From Proteobacteria bacterium UBA6156 (GTDB lineage: Bacteria; Pseudomonadota; Alphaproteobacteria; UBA2136; UBA6156), in contig DIUO01000021.1 of assembly GCA_002422365.1 (NCBI GenBank), forward strand, positions 1 to 23,356: 23,356 nt of DNA, read 5' to 3'. The notes beneath the pieces are model-generated. The model saw nothing but the letters and a program-made list of their open reading frames with translations, had not been told where the DNA came from and did not search any database. Below are positions 14,063 through 20,018 of this stretch, in pieces. The translations under genes were made by a program, and so were the position numbers. Numbering within the stretch: the stretch's first letter is position 1; each line of letters opens with the position of its first letter.

Positions 14063-14638
14063 ATGCCCACCATCGTCATCGCCTACCACAGCAGCAACCA
14101 TCACACCGAGGCCGTCGCGCTGGAAGTCGCCAAAGGCGCCGAATCCACCGGTGCCTCCGTCATCGTGCACAATATCGAAAATCCGGTCGAACGCCTCTGG
14201 AGCGACCTCTCCGCCGCCGACTGCATCATCTTCGGCAGCCCCACCTATATGGGAGACGTCTCCGCCGTCTTCAAAACCTTCGCCGAACAAACCTCCAAAC
14301 CCTGGTTCGGGCAAGAGTGGAAGAACAAACTCGCCGCAGGCTTCACCAACTCCGGCACCCCGGCGGGCGACAAACTCACCACCCTCCAAAGCATGACCAT
14401 CTTGGCCGCCCAGCACGGCATGGTGTGGGTCAACTGCGGGGTTATGCCGAGTGTTTATACGGGCGACGGCAAAAACCTCAACCGCTTCGGCCACTACCTG
14501 GGCCTGGCTACAATGTCCGACAATTCCCCCGTCTCGCCCACCAACCCGGCGGCAGAAGACCGCGAAACCGCCCGCCAGTTCGGCATCCACGTGGCCCAAG
14601 CCACCGCCCGCTGGGCAAGCGGGCAAAAAGCCGCCTAG
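14063..14638 (+). CDS. Flavodoxin-fold NAD(P)H:quinone reductase-like protein (191 aa)
   Basis: A flavodoxin-like, WrbA/MdaB-type FMN protein, probably performing two-electron quinone or dye reduction in the cytoplasm. The phosphate-loop region YHSSNHHTEAVALEVAKGA has His in place of the usual Gly of SxxGxT. GSPTYMGDVSAVFKTFAEQ is the typical FMN-contact segment, and AGFTNSGTPAGDKLTTLQSM followed by LAAQHGMVWVNCG matches the WrbA family. About 190 residues fits. It lies between gatA and a second flavin reductase gene, with 46 bases to the next ATG, so the two are probably co-transcribed with gatA. True WrbA identity is not certain. Confidence 0.88.
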   Translation: MPTIVIAYHSSNHHTEAVALEVAKGAESTGASVIVHNIENPVERLWSDLSAADCIIFGSPTYMGDVSAVFKTFAEQTSKPWFGQEWKNKLAAGFTNSGTPAGDKLTTLQSMTILAAQHGMVWVNCGVMPSVYTGDGKNLNRFGHYLGLATMSDNSPVSPTNPAAEDRETARQFGIHVAQATARWASGQKAA

Positions 14639-14684
14639 GCCAAACCTTAAACCCGTAAACCCGTTAATCCGATTGAACCCGACC

Positions 14685-15314
14685 ATGAAGTTCGCCCTCA
14701 TCAGTGGCTCCCACCGCCCCACCGGCAACAGCGGCCGCATCGCCCAGCACATTGCCGGCCTGCTGGAAGGGCAGGGGCACAGCACCTCTGTGCTCGACCT
14801 CGCCACGACCGAACTCCCCTTCTGGGACGAAGGCCTCTGGGGCGCCGAAGGCCTGAAAGATAAATGGCAAACCCAATGGGAGCCCGTCAAATCCGAGCTC
14901 GCCAGCGCCGACGCCTATATTATTGTCGCACCCGAGTACCACGGCATGGCCCCCTCCAAGCTCACCAACCTCTTCCTGCTGCTGGGCAATGGCGATGTGG
15001 TCGCCCACAAGCCCGTGCTCATCGTCACCGTCAGCGCAGGCCCGGTCAACGGGGCATATCCTGTGGCCGAGCTCCGCTCCTTCAGCACCAAAAACAACCG
15101 CATGGTCTATATCCCGGAGCACCTCATAGTCCGCAACGCCGGAGACATGTTCCTGCCAGAAACCAAGCCGGAGCACGAAGCCAGCAACGCCTACCTCACC
15201 GAGCGCCTCCACTGGCTGCTGGCCATGCTGACCGACTACGCCGAGGCCTTCCTAACCCTCCGCGCCAAAGGCCACACCCAGGTACCATCCCCCAAATTTG
15301 CAAATGGAATGTAA
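14685..15314 (+). CDS. NAD(P)H-dependent FMN reductase family protein (209 aa)
   Basis: A member of the NADPH-dependent FMN reductase family (flavodoxin fold). The start MKFALISGSHRPTGNSGRIA contains the FMN phosphate-binding GSHRPTGNS; IIVAPEYHGMAPSKLTNLF and VLIVTVSAGPVNGAYPVAELR are the further family blocks. The open frame extends back to 14451 but that part overlaps the previous gene and is Pro/Thr-rich, so I choose the ATG at 14685. No SD is visible; the leader contains AAACCCGT twice. Two flavoenzymes in tandem suggest a shared role in quinone or redox stress, though the substrate is unknown. Confidence 0.9.
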   Translation: MKFALISGSHRPTGNSGRIAQHIAGLLEGQGHSTSVLDLATTELPFWDEGLWGAEGLKDKWQTQWEPVKSELASADAYIIVAPEYHGMAPSKLTNLFLLLGNGDVVAHKPVLIVTVSAGPVNGAYPVAELRSFSTKNNRMVYIPEHLIVRNAGDMFLPETKPEHEASNAYLTERLHWLLAMLTDYAEAFLTLRAKGHTQVPSPKFANGM

Positions 15315-15336
15315 TAAACCCAAACGATACGATAAG

Positions 15337-15414
15337 CAGCACAACCCCTCTTCTGCCTCCATGGCGGCGAAGGCCGCCATCCACGAAGGAAGAAAGGTCG
15401 GTCAGCACAACCCC
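15337..15414. repeat. 12-bp direct repeats flanking a palindromic element
   Basis: CAGCACAACCCC occurs at 15337-15348 and again at 15403-15414. Between them is 54 bp centred on a perfect 8-bp hairpin, ATGGCGGC (15361-15368)/GCCGCCAT (15373-15380) with a GAAG loop. This looks like a small palindromic insertion flanked by a target duplication, or a REP-like unit, just upstream of a GIY-YIG gene. Confidence 0.6.
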
Positions 15415-15442
15415 GCCCATAGCCACCAAAACCATTATACCC

Positions 15443-15826
15443 ATGCCCAAACTCATCACCCAAACCGAACCCCTCCGCCCTCCAAAAGGCAACCCCACCC
15501 TCCAAATCCCACCCCTCTCCTACACCCCGGAAGACCACACCGGCTGGGTCTACATCATCACCAACAAGCCCAACGGCGTCCTCTATATCGGCCAAACCAC
15601 CAACCTTCCTTTTCGCATCCAACAACACAAAGACGGCAAAATTCCCGGCTTCTCCCAAAAATACGGCTGTAAAACACTGGTGTATTTCGAAGGCTACCCC
15701 CTCATAACCCAGTCTATCGAACGCGAAACCGCCCTTAAAAGCTGGAAACGCGACTGGAAAATCCGCCGCATCCTGCAAACCAACCCAAACTGGCGTGACC
15801 TCCACGCCGAAATATGCCAAATATAA
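15443..15826 (+). CDS. GIY-YIG domain protein (127 aa)
   Basis: A small single-domain GIY-YIG nuclease family protein of the YhbQ/UPF0213-like type found in many bacteria. GWVYIIT (34-40) and VLYIGQT (46-52) form the GIY and YIG strands. Arg58 is in NLPFRIQQH, and the acidic site is in SIERETALKSWKRDWK (91-106), with Glu93 or Glu95 as the metal ligand. A Pro-rich N-terminal tail of about 33 residues precedes the domain. I choose the ATG at 15443: the open frame continues upstream to 14864 but only as a shadow of the flavin reductase gene. No SD is visible. It lies between a direct-repeat palindrome (15337-15414) and gatB. A nuclease role in repair or on a repeat element is possible but unproven. 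Confidence 0.85.
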   Translation: MPKLITQTEPLRPPKGNPTLQIPPLSYTPEDHTGWVYIITNKPNGVLYIGQTTNLPFRIQQHKDGKIPGFSQKYGCKTLVYFEGYPLITQSIERETALKSWKRDWKIRRILQTNPNWRDLHAEICQI

Positions 15827-15851
15827 GCTCATAAGCAATCAGGATCCCACC

Positions 15852-17324
15852 ATGACACTCCCCCATAACTACGAAATGGTCATCGGCCTGGAAGTCCACG
15901 CCCAGGTCACCACCAAATCCAAGCTGTTTTCGGGCAGCAGCACCGCCTTTGGTGCCGAACCCAACACCCAAGCCAACGAGATCGACCTCGGCATGCCCGG
16001 CATGCTGCCGGTTTTGAACACAGGCGCGGTCGACTCCGGCATCAAGCTCGGCCTGGCCATCGGCGCCGCAATCAACCGCAGCAGCGTCTTCGCCCGTAAG
16101 AACTATTACTACCCAGACCTCCCCAAAGGCTACCAAATCAGCCAATACGACCAACCCATCGTGCTTGGCGGCAAGCTGGATATCGACCTCGAAGACGGAA
16201 CAACCCGCACCATTAACGTAACGCGCATGCACCTGGAAGAAGACGCAGGCAAGTCTATCCACGATATGGGTTCCGGAAACGTAAGCTACGTCGACCTTAA
16301 CCGCGCAGGCGTTCCACTTATGGAAATCGTCAGCGAGCCGGAACTCCGCACGCCGGAAGAAGCAGGCGCCTACATGAAGAAACTCCGCACCCTGCTGCGG
16401 TTCTTAGAAATCTGCGACGGCGACATGGAAAAAGGCAACCTGCGCTGCGACGCCAACGTCAGCGTCCGCAAAATCGGCTCCACCGAACTCAAAACCCGCT
16501 GCGAAATCAAGAACCTCAACAGCATTCGCCACGTCATGAACGCCATCCAGCACGAGGCCGAACGTCAGGTCGATGTCTGGGAATCCGGCAAAGCGGTCGA
16601 CCAGGAAACCCGCCTGTGGGACCCCGACGCCCAAGAAACCCGCACCCTGCGCAGCAAAGAAGACGCCCACGATTATCGGTACTTCCCTTGCCCAGACCTC
16701 CTGCCGGTCAACCTCACCGAAGCCCGCATCGAAGCCATTAAAACCACACTGCCCGAGCTCCCGGACGCCCTCAAAGCCCGCTTCATCCAGCAATACGGCC
16801 TCAGCCCGTACGATGCCAGCCTGCTCACCAGCGAGAAAACCTACGCCGCCTATTATACCGAAATGGTCAGCGCAGGCGCCGACCCCAAACTCGCCGCCAA
16901 CTGGATGGCCGTCGAACTCTTCGCCGCCCTCAACAAAAGCGGAAAAGACCTTGAGCAAAGCCCCATCAGCGCGGCCCATATGGGAGAACTCGTCAGCCTC
17001 ATCACCTCCGGCAAAATCAGCGGTAAAATCGCCAAGCAGGTGTTTGCGCTTATGCAAGAGGCCGCCGAAAACGGCCAACCCGCCAGCCCCGCCACCATTG
17101 TTGAGCAACAAGGCCTCACCCAAATCTCCGACGAAGGCGCGCTCAAAGCCATCTGCGAACGCGCCGTGGCCGCCAACCCGGATGCCGTCGCCAAATTCAA
17201 AGCAGGCAACGAGCGCATCTTCGGCAGTTTCGTCGGCGCCGTGATGAAAGAAACGAAGGGCCAAGCCAACCCGGAACTTGTCAACAAACTCCTGCAAGAA
17301 GCCATCGCCGCACAGGCGAATTAG
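15852..17324 (+). CDS. gatB: Asp-tRNA(Asn)/Glu-tRNA(Gln) amidotransferase subunit B
   Basis: GatB is the kinase/amidotransferase subunit that phosphorylates the misacylated tRNA and transfers ammonia from GatA. The 490-residue protein starts with YEMVIGLEVHAQVTTKSKLF and continues with YYPDLPKGYQISQYDQPI, RMHLEEDAGKS and DLNRAGVPLMEIVSEPE, all diagnostic. The C-terminal YqeY-like tRNA-binding domain ends in FGSFVGAVMKETKGQANPELVNKLLQE. I choose the ATG at 15852, with AGGA 7 bases upstream; an in-frame ATG at 15795 would overlap the end of the GIY-YIG gene and add 19 non-family residues. A terminator follows the stop at once. Confidence 0.97.
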   Translation: MTLPHNYEMVIGLEVHAQVTTKSKLFSGSSTAFGAEPNTQANEIDLGMPGMLPVLNTGAVDSGIKLGLAIGAAINRSSVFARKNYYYPDLPKGYQISQYDQPIVLGGKLDIDLEDGTTRTINVTRMHLEEDAGKSIHDMGSGNVSYVDLNRAGVPLMEIVSEPELRTPEEAGAYMKKLRTLLRFLEICDGDMEKGNLRCDANVSVRKIGSTELKTRCEIKNLNSIRHVMNAIQHEAERQVDVWESGKAVDQETRLWDPDAQETRTLRSKEDAHDYRYFPCPDLLPVNLTEARIEAIKTTLPELPDALKARFIQQYGLSPYDASLLTSEKTYAAYYTEMVSAGADPKLAANWMAVELFAALNKSGKDLEQSPISAAHMGELVSLITSGKISGKIAKQVFALMQEAAENGQPASPATIVEQQGLTQISDEGALKAICERAVAANPDAVAKFKAGNERIFGSFVGAVMKETKGQANPELVNKLLQEAIAAQAN

Positions 17325-17331
17325 AACAGAG

Positions 17332-17360
17332 AAGGGGGCCGCACTTGGCCCCCCTTTCTT
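17332..17360. terminator. Terminator between gatB and the convergent orphan gene
   Basis: A GGGGGCC (17334-17340)/GGCCCCC (17347-17353) stem with a 6-base GCACTT loop, followed by TTTCTT on plus; minus also has a pyrimidine-rich tract after the stem. It lies 8 bases after the gatB stop and about 38 bases from the end of the minus-strand gene. Confidence 0.85.
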
Positions 17361-17397
17361 GGTCAAAGAATCTAAATTTTTGCGCTCAGAATCAGCA

Positions 17398-17775
17398 TCA
17401 GAGCACAAAACGATCGAGCCGGAAACTCCCGGCAAAGCGTGGGTCGCCTCCCACCTGGCGGAACAATGCGTGCATGTGCTCCGCCCTCATATAAAGTGCC
17501 ATGGCTTCAAGCTGGTGGGCCAACCCAATCCAGCTCGCGGCTTGGGTGCGGAACATAGTCTGCGGTTGGGCAAAATGCAGCGTATTGCCAACTTGCTCAA
17601 CACTGTAGGTCATTGCGTTGGCTTTCCCGCGCTCGTTCAGCCTTAACTGAAGCGTACCGGGCGTGCTCCTTAAGTCGGTAGTAATGGTGCACGCAACCCC
17701 GTCAAGCTTCAGGTTAGTGAGCCGGAGAGCGCCAAAAGCAAAGTTAAAAACGGCGAAATGGTCACAAACCAGCAT
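17398..17775 (-). CDS. Orphan protein of unknown function (125 aa)
   Basis: No family is recognised. The product is small and soluble, with no signal peptide. A hydrophobic beta-like N-terminus (DHFAVFNFAFGALRLTNLKLDG) is followed by polar strands (TLQLRLNERGKANAMTYSVEQVGNTLHFAQ), then a helix (QLEAMALYMRAEHMHALFRQ). The SD is exceptionally good (GGGAGG, 5 bases before ATG), and a TTGACA-type promoter lies upstream, so the gene is very probably expressed. It is convergent with gatB and divergent from secE. It belongs with the other single-gene, strong-SD units in this window. Function cannot be inferred from context. Confidence 0.78.
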   Translation of the reverse strand: MLVCDHFAVFNFAFGALRLTNLKLDGVACTITTDLRSTPGTLQLRLNERGKANAMTYSVEQVGNTLHFAQPQTMFRTQAASWIGLAHQLEAMALYMRAEHMHALFRQVGGDPRFAGSFRLDRFVL

Positions 17776-17805
17776 GCTGGCCTCCCTTTCAGATCTTAGT
17801 ACAGC

Positions 17806-17834
17806 AAGGTATACATAATAGCTAATACTGTCAA
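17806..17834 (-). promoter_or_regulatory. Candidate promoter of the 17775 orphan gene
   Basis: On minus: a perfect TTGACA (17834-17829). The best -10 choices are TACCTT (17811-17806, 17-base spacer) or TATACC (17813-17808, 15-base spacer), in an AT-rich stretch. The leader would be about 25 nt and carries the GGGAGG SD. Confidence 0.55.
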
Positions 17835-17869
17835 TTCATCACCCTTTGCCCAACATTCCCCCAACCCCC

Positions 17870-17898
17870 TTGCCACCAAAGGTCGGTTGGGCTATCAA
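17870..17898 (+). promoter_or_regulatory. Candidate promoter of secE-nusG
   Basis: TTGCCA (17870-17875), a 17-base spacer, then TATCAA (17893-17898). It lies about 60 bases before the secE ATG. No tRNA-Trp gene, which often precedes secE, is visible between 17776 and 17958. Confidence 0.5.
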
Positions 17899-17958
17899 CA
17901 GCCAGTCCTCGCCGGATAGTTTCGGCGTACCGAAAAGACGAACAGGAAGCGACCGCCC

Positions 17959-18159
17959 ATGAACAAAGCCAGCCAACTCATCCGCTTCGGGAAGGAAGTC
18001 CGCGCCGAAATGAGCCGCATCACCTGGCCCACCTGGCCGGATACCCAGCGCCTCACCCTCATGGTTATGGTGCTCGCCGTACTCATCGGCATTTATCTGG
18101 CCCTTGTCGACACCGCCATCGGCGCCGCCCTGGCCCTTGTTTTCGGTATCACATACTAA
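17959..18159 (+). CDS. secE: Preprotein translocase subunit SecE
   Basis: SecE is the clamp subunit of the SecYEG protein-conducting channel in the inner membrane. The 66-residue protein is the short single-span form. It has the conserved amphipathic segment FGKEVRAEMSRITWPTWPDTQRLT (residues about 10-33), whose W-P motif is diagnostic, followed by one transmembrane helix (VMVLAVLIGIYLALVDTAI) and a hydrophobic C-terminus. AGGAAG lies upstream of the ATG. nusG follows after 37 bases, the classic secE-nusG order. Confidence 0.96.
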   Translation: MNKASQLIRFGKEVRAEMSRITWPTWPDTQRLTLMVMVLAVLIGIYLALVDTAIGAALALVFGITY

Positions 18160-18196
18160 GCATATTCAGCAGAATTCCTAACAGAAAGCCCACCCC

Positions 18197-18967
18197 ATGG
18201 CCACCAAAGCAGATAAAAACGTCGACATCATTGCCGAACGCAAAGCCCTAGCCGCCAAATCCGGCAAGCGCGCCGCCGAAAAAGCCCCTAAAGCCAAGCC
18301 GGAGCCCAAAAAAGCCCCCGCGAAGAAAACCACAGTCAAAAAAGCCTCCAAGGCCGCCAAGCCCAGCACCGGCAAGTCCGGCAAAGCGAAGGACGCCGAC
18401 GTCCGCCTGGTCTGGGCCCCCCAGCCGGTCGAAAACGCCCGCTGGTATGTCGCCCAAACCGCCAGCAACTACGAAAAACGCGTCCAAACCCTCATCCGGG
18501 AGGCCGTGCTTCTCCAAGGCATGCAACGCTTTGTCGAAGACGTGATGATCCCCACCGAACCCGTGGTAGAAGTGAAGAAAGGCGTCAAAGTCAGCGCCGA
18601 CCGCAAATTCTTCCCCGGCTACGTGCTCATCAAATGCAACCTGACCGACGACGTCTGGCACCTTATCCGCTACACCCCGCACGTCACCGGGTTTTTGGGG
18701 TCAGAGCGCGGCAAAAAACCGTTCCCCATTAGCGAAACCGAAGCCCAGCGCATCCTCAACGTCATCCAGCACGGCGCCGAAAAACCCCGCAGCCTCCTCA
18801 CGTTCGAGGCCGGCGAGAACGTCCGCGTCACCGAGGGCCCCTTCGCCAACTTCCAAGGGGTTGTCGAGCTGGTCGACGAAGACAAAGAACGCCTCACCGT
18901 CTCTGTCTCCATCTTCGGCCGCGCCACCCCGATAGAACTCGACTTCAACCAAGTCGAAAAGGCGTAG
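18197..18967 (+). CDS. nusG: Transcription termination/antitermination protein NusG with a basic N-terminal extension
   Basis: NusG binds RNA polymerase through its NGN domain and contacts Rho or ribosomal S10 through its KOW domain. The NGN domain starts near residue 81 (ARWYVAQTASNYEKRVQ) and includes FFPGYVLIKCNLTDDVWHLIR and TPHVTGFLG. The KOW domain is FEAGENVRVTEGPFANFQGVV followed by SIFGRATPIELDFNQVEK. Total length is 256 residues against about 180 in typical NusG; the excess is a Lys/Ala/Pro-rich, low-complexity N-terminal tail (about 1-70) resembling histone H1-like sequences. An in-frame start just before the NGN domain is not obvious, so the tail looks genuine. The SD is weak. No rplK-rplA follows, unlike the common order. 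Confidence 0.95.
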   Translation: MATKADKNVDIIAERKALAAKSGKRAAEKAPKAKPEPKKAPAKKTTVKKASKAAKPSTGKSGKAKDADVRLVWAPQPVENARWYVAQTASNYEKRVQTLIREAVLLQGMQRFVEDVMIPTEPVVEVKKGVKVSADRKFFPGYVLIKCNLTDDVWHLIRYTPHVTGFLGSERGKKPFPISETEAQRILNVIQHGAEKPRSLLTFEAGENVRVTEGPFANFQGVVELVDEDKERLTVSVSIFGRATPIELDFNQVEKA

Positions 18968-19035
18968 CACACAGCCCAGCCCTCGCGGATGCGAAGGCCT
19001 CGTGCGCCAAAGGAACAAACCAACCCCTGACAACA

Positions 19036-19064
19036 TTGACATAACGAGTGTGCCGCATTATAAA
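19036..19064 (+). promoter_or_regulatory. Near-consensus sigma70 promoter for a small RNA
   Basis: A perfect TTGACA (19036-19041), a 17-base spacer, then TATAAA (19059-19064, 5/6). It is the best promoter match I found in the window and has no coding gene downstream on plus. Predicted initiation is near 19071. Confidence 0.75.
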
Positions 19065-19097
19065 AGCCTCATCACTCCTTTAAAGCGTGATTAGGAC
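19045..19097. repeat. Structured tandem repeat, copy 1
   Basis: Shared with copy 2 (19191-19242): CGAGTGTGCCGCA (13 identical), a 15-base variable segment, CACTCCTTT, a 7-8 base variable segment, and ATTAGGAC. A GAGTG/CACTC pairing is kept in both copies. In this copy the left part also forms the spacer of a promoter. Confidence 0.8.
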
Positions 19098-19130
19098 AAA
19101 AAGGGAGCCGTTGCATCGGCTCCCTTTTTT
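19071..19130 (+). ncRNA. Candidate 60-nt small RNA with an anti-SD-like loop
   Basis: Predicted from the promoter at 19036-19064 to the terminator at 19098-19130. The transcript would open with a 5-bp hairpin, AUCAC (19071-19075)/GUGAU (19087-19091), whose 11-base loop contains UCCUUUAAAG. The start AUCACUCCUUU matches the conserved 3' tail of 16S rRNA (AUCACCUCCUUU) apart from one C. A short single-stranded linker (UAGGACAAAAAG region) leads into the terminator stem. The loop could pair with SD sequences such as UUAAAGGAG of frr. No such RNA is known to me; expression is inferred. Confidence 0.55.
19098..19130. terminator. Strong, potentially bidirectional terminator
   Basis: A 13-bp stem AAAAAGGGAGCCG (19098-19110)/CGGCTCCCTTTTT (19117-19129) with a 6-base TTGCAT loop. 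The run of T on plus (19125-19130) and the A-run on the left arm make it symmetric, so it can end plus-strand transcripts from 19071 and minus-strand transcripts coming from beyond 19212. Confidence 0.93.
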
Positions 19131-19134
19131 GTCG

Positions 19135-19212
19135 CTATCGTGTTTGGAAGGAAATCACGAGCAGAACTCGGATTTTCCCCCAGAGGATAGCGAGTGTGCC
19201 GCACAGGTTCAT
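19135..19212 (-). CDS. Possible 25-residue small ORF with strong SD
   Basis: On minus, AAAGGAG (19227-19221) lies 8 bases before an ATG at 19212 that opens MNLCGTLAILWGKIRVLLV and ends with ISFQTR and TAG at 19135. The ATG sits inside the outer arm of a nested stem-loop (19210-19257). The product would be short, basic and hydrophobic, perhaps a membrane peptide or leader peptide. In copy 1 of the repeat the equivalent frame has a TAA stop. Both the good SD and the terminator behind it support translation, but the length is too short for a firm call. Confidence 0.3.
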   Translation of the reverse strand: MNLCGTLAILWGKIRVLLVISFQTR

Positions 19213-19242
19213 GGGCTTCACTCCTTTTTACGTTATTAGGAC
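19191..19242. repeat. Structured tandem repeat, copy 2
   Basis: Second copy of the element at 19045-19097. It folds as nested stems: outer CATGGGC (19210-19216)/GCCCATG (19251-19257) and inner TTACGT (19228-19233)/ACGTAA (19241-19246) with a TATTAGG loop. The plus-strand promoter of copy 1 is not conserved here. Confidence 0.8.
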
Positions 19243-19278
19243 GTAAGCGAGCCCATGCCTTGCGGCCAAATATATATA

Positions 19279-20007
19279 TCAGAAATCCACACCCAACCAA
19301 GCATTTACCAGCGGCATGCCCCACACATGCACCACCGGCAGCGTCGCCAGCATGCACGCCAGCATCACGGCCAGCGCAAACCCAAACCACAGCGCAATCC
19401 ATACGCCTTCGGGTATTATCTTAAAAATATCCGCCAGCGCCGCGCCATCGCCCACATCCTTGCCGTCAATCAGGTGCAGCGGCGCCCGCACCGCGTTCAG
19501 CATCACATAAATGCCTGCAAACTGAAGGAAGAGGGGCAAGAACACACTGGAAACCTGAAACGCCGCCAGCGCATACACCCCTGCAATCATCAGCAAAATC
19601 ACCCACGTCGTCAGGTCGCGCGCCCATAGCACAAACACCAGCGCCAATATCAGCAGTTCAATTTTCAGCCACCAGGTCACGCCTTCGGCCCCCGCCAGCC
19701 ACCCGGCCATATACAAAAAGCCGCCCCACAAACTGGCCCCCATATACCCCGCCAGCAGCGTGGGCACGCGCCAGCCGCCGCGCGTATAGCAGCAGCCCGC
19801 ACCGTTCCATTCCAGCTCAATCCGCTCAATTTTGCCGCCGGTCAGCACGCAAGCCATGCCGTGGCTAAACTCGTGGTAAAACGTCTCCGCCCACTTCATC
19901 GGCCAGCCCAGGCGGCTTTTGCTTAAGCTCAGCGCCATCACCACCATACAGCCAAACACAAACTCCGCCCACCAACGCCCACCTACATTAATGTCAAAAA
20001 AGTCCAT
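19279..20007 (-). CDS. M50B-like membrane metallopeptidase (242 aa)
   Basis: A multi-pass membrane protein with a zinc-peptidase HExxH motif, HEFSH (45-49), in AETFYHEFSHGMACVLTGGKIERIEL. That pattern, the following GGWRVPTLLAGYMGASLWGGFLYM, and a total of about six hydrophobic segments match the Peptidase_M50B-like family (distinct from RseP, without a PDZ domain). The second zinc ligand expected in classic site-2 proteases is not obvious, so activity is uncertain. The ATG at 20007 has AGGA 9 bases upstream and lies 11 bases after the rnr stop, so it is probably co-transcribed with rnr. The structured repeat region follows its stop codon. Confidence 0.85.
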   Translation of the reverse strand: MDFFDINVGGRWWAEFVFGCMVVMALSLSKSRLGWPMKWAETFYHEFSHGMACVLTGGKIERIELEWNGAGCCYTRGGWRVPTLLAGYMGASLWGGFLYMAGWLAGAEGVTWWLKIELLILALVFVLWARDLTTWVILLMIAGVYALAAFQVSSVFLPLFLQFAGIYVMLNAVRAPLHLIDGKDVGDGAALADIFKIIPEGVWIALWFGFALAVMLACMLATLPVVHVWGMPLVNAWLGVDF

Positions 20008-20018
20008 GGCTTATAATC

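Noticed and set aside
14864..15442. N-terminal extension of the GIY-YIG frame
   Set aside because: It is the alternate frame of the flavin reductase gene plus the palindromic spacer; the domain starts after the ATG at 15443.
16404..17435. 343-codon open frame on minus opposite gatB
   Set aside because: Low-complexity Gly/Phe/Ala/Val composition without motifs, fully antisense to an unmistakable GatB.
17776..17958. tRNA-Trp gene expected upstream of secE
   Set aside because: No cloverleaf, no GGTTCGA-type T-loop and no CCA-proximal acceptor stem could be found in this interval.
18978..19005. Hairpin after nusG considered as a terminator
   Set aside because: The CCTCGC/GCGAAGG pairing has a bulge and no T-run follows; too weak to call.
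19091..19424. Two overlapping open frames of 103 (minus) and 76 (plus) codons across the tandem repeat
   Set aside because: They run through the terminator, the repeat and the end of the peptidase gene, lack an SD, and are Arg/Pro/Thr-rich without motifs.
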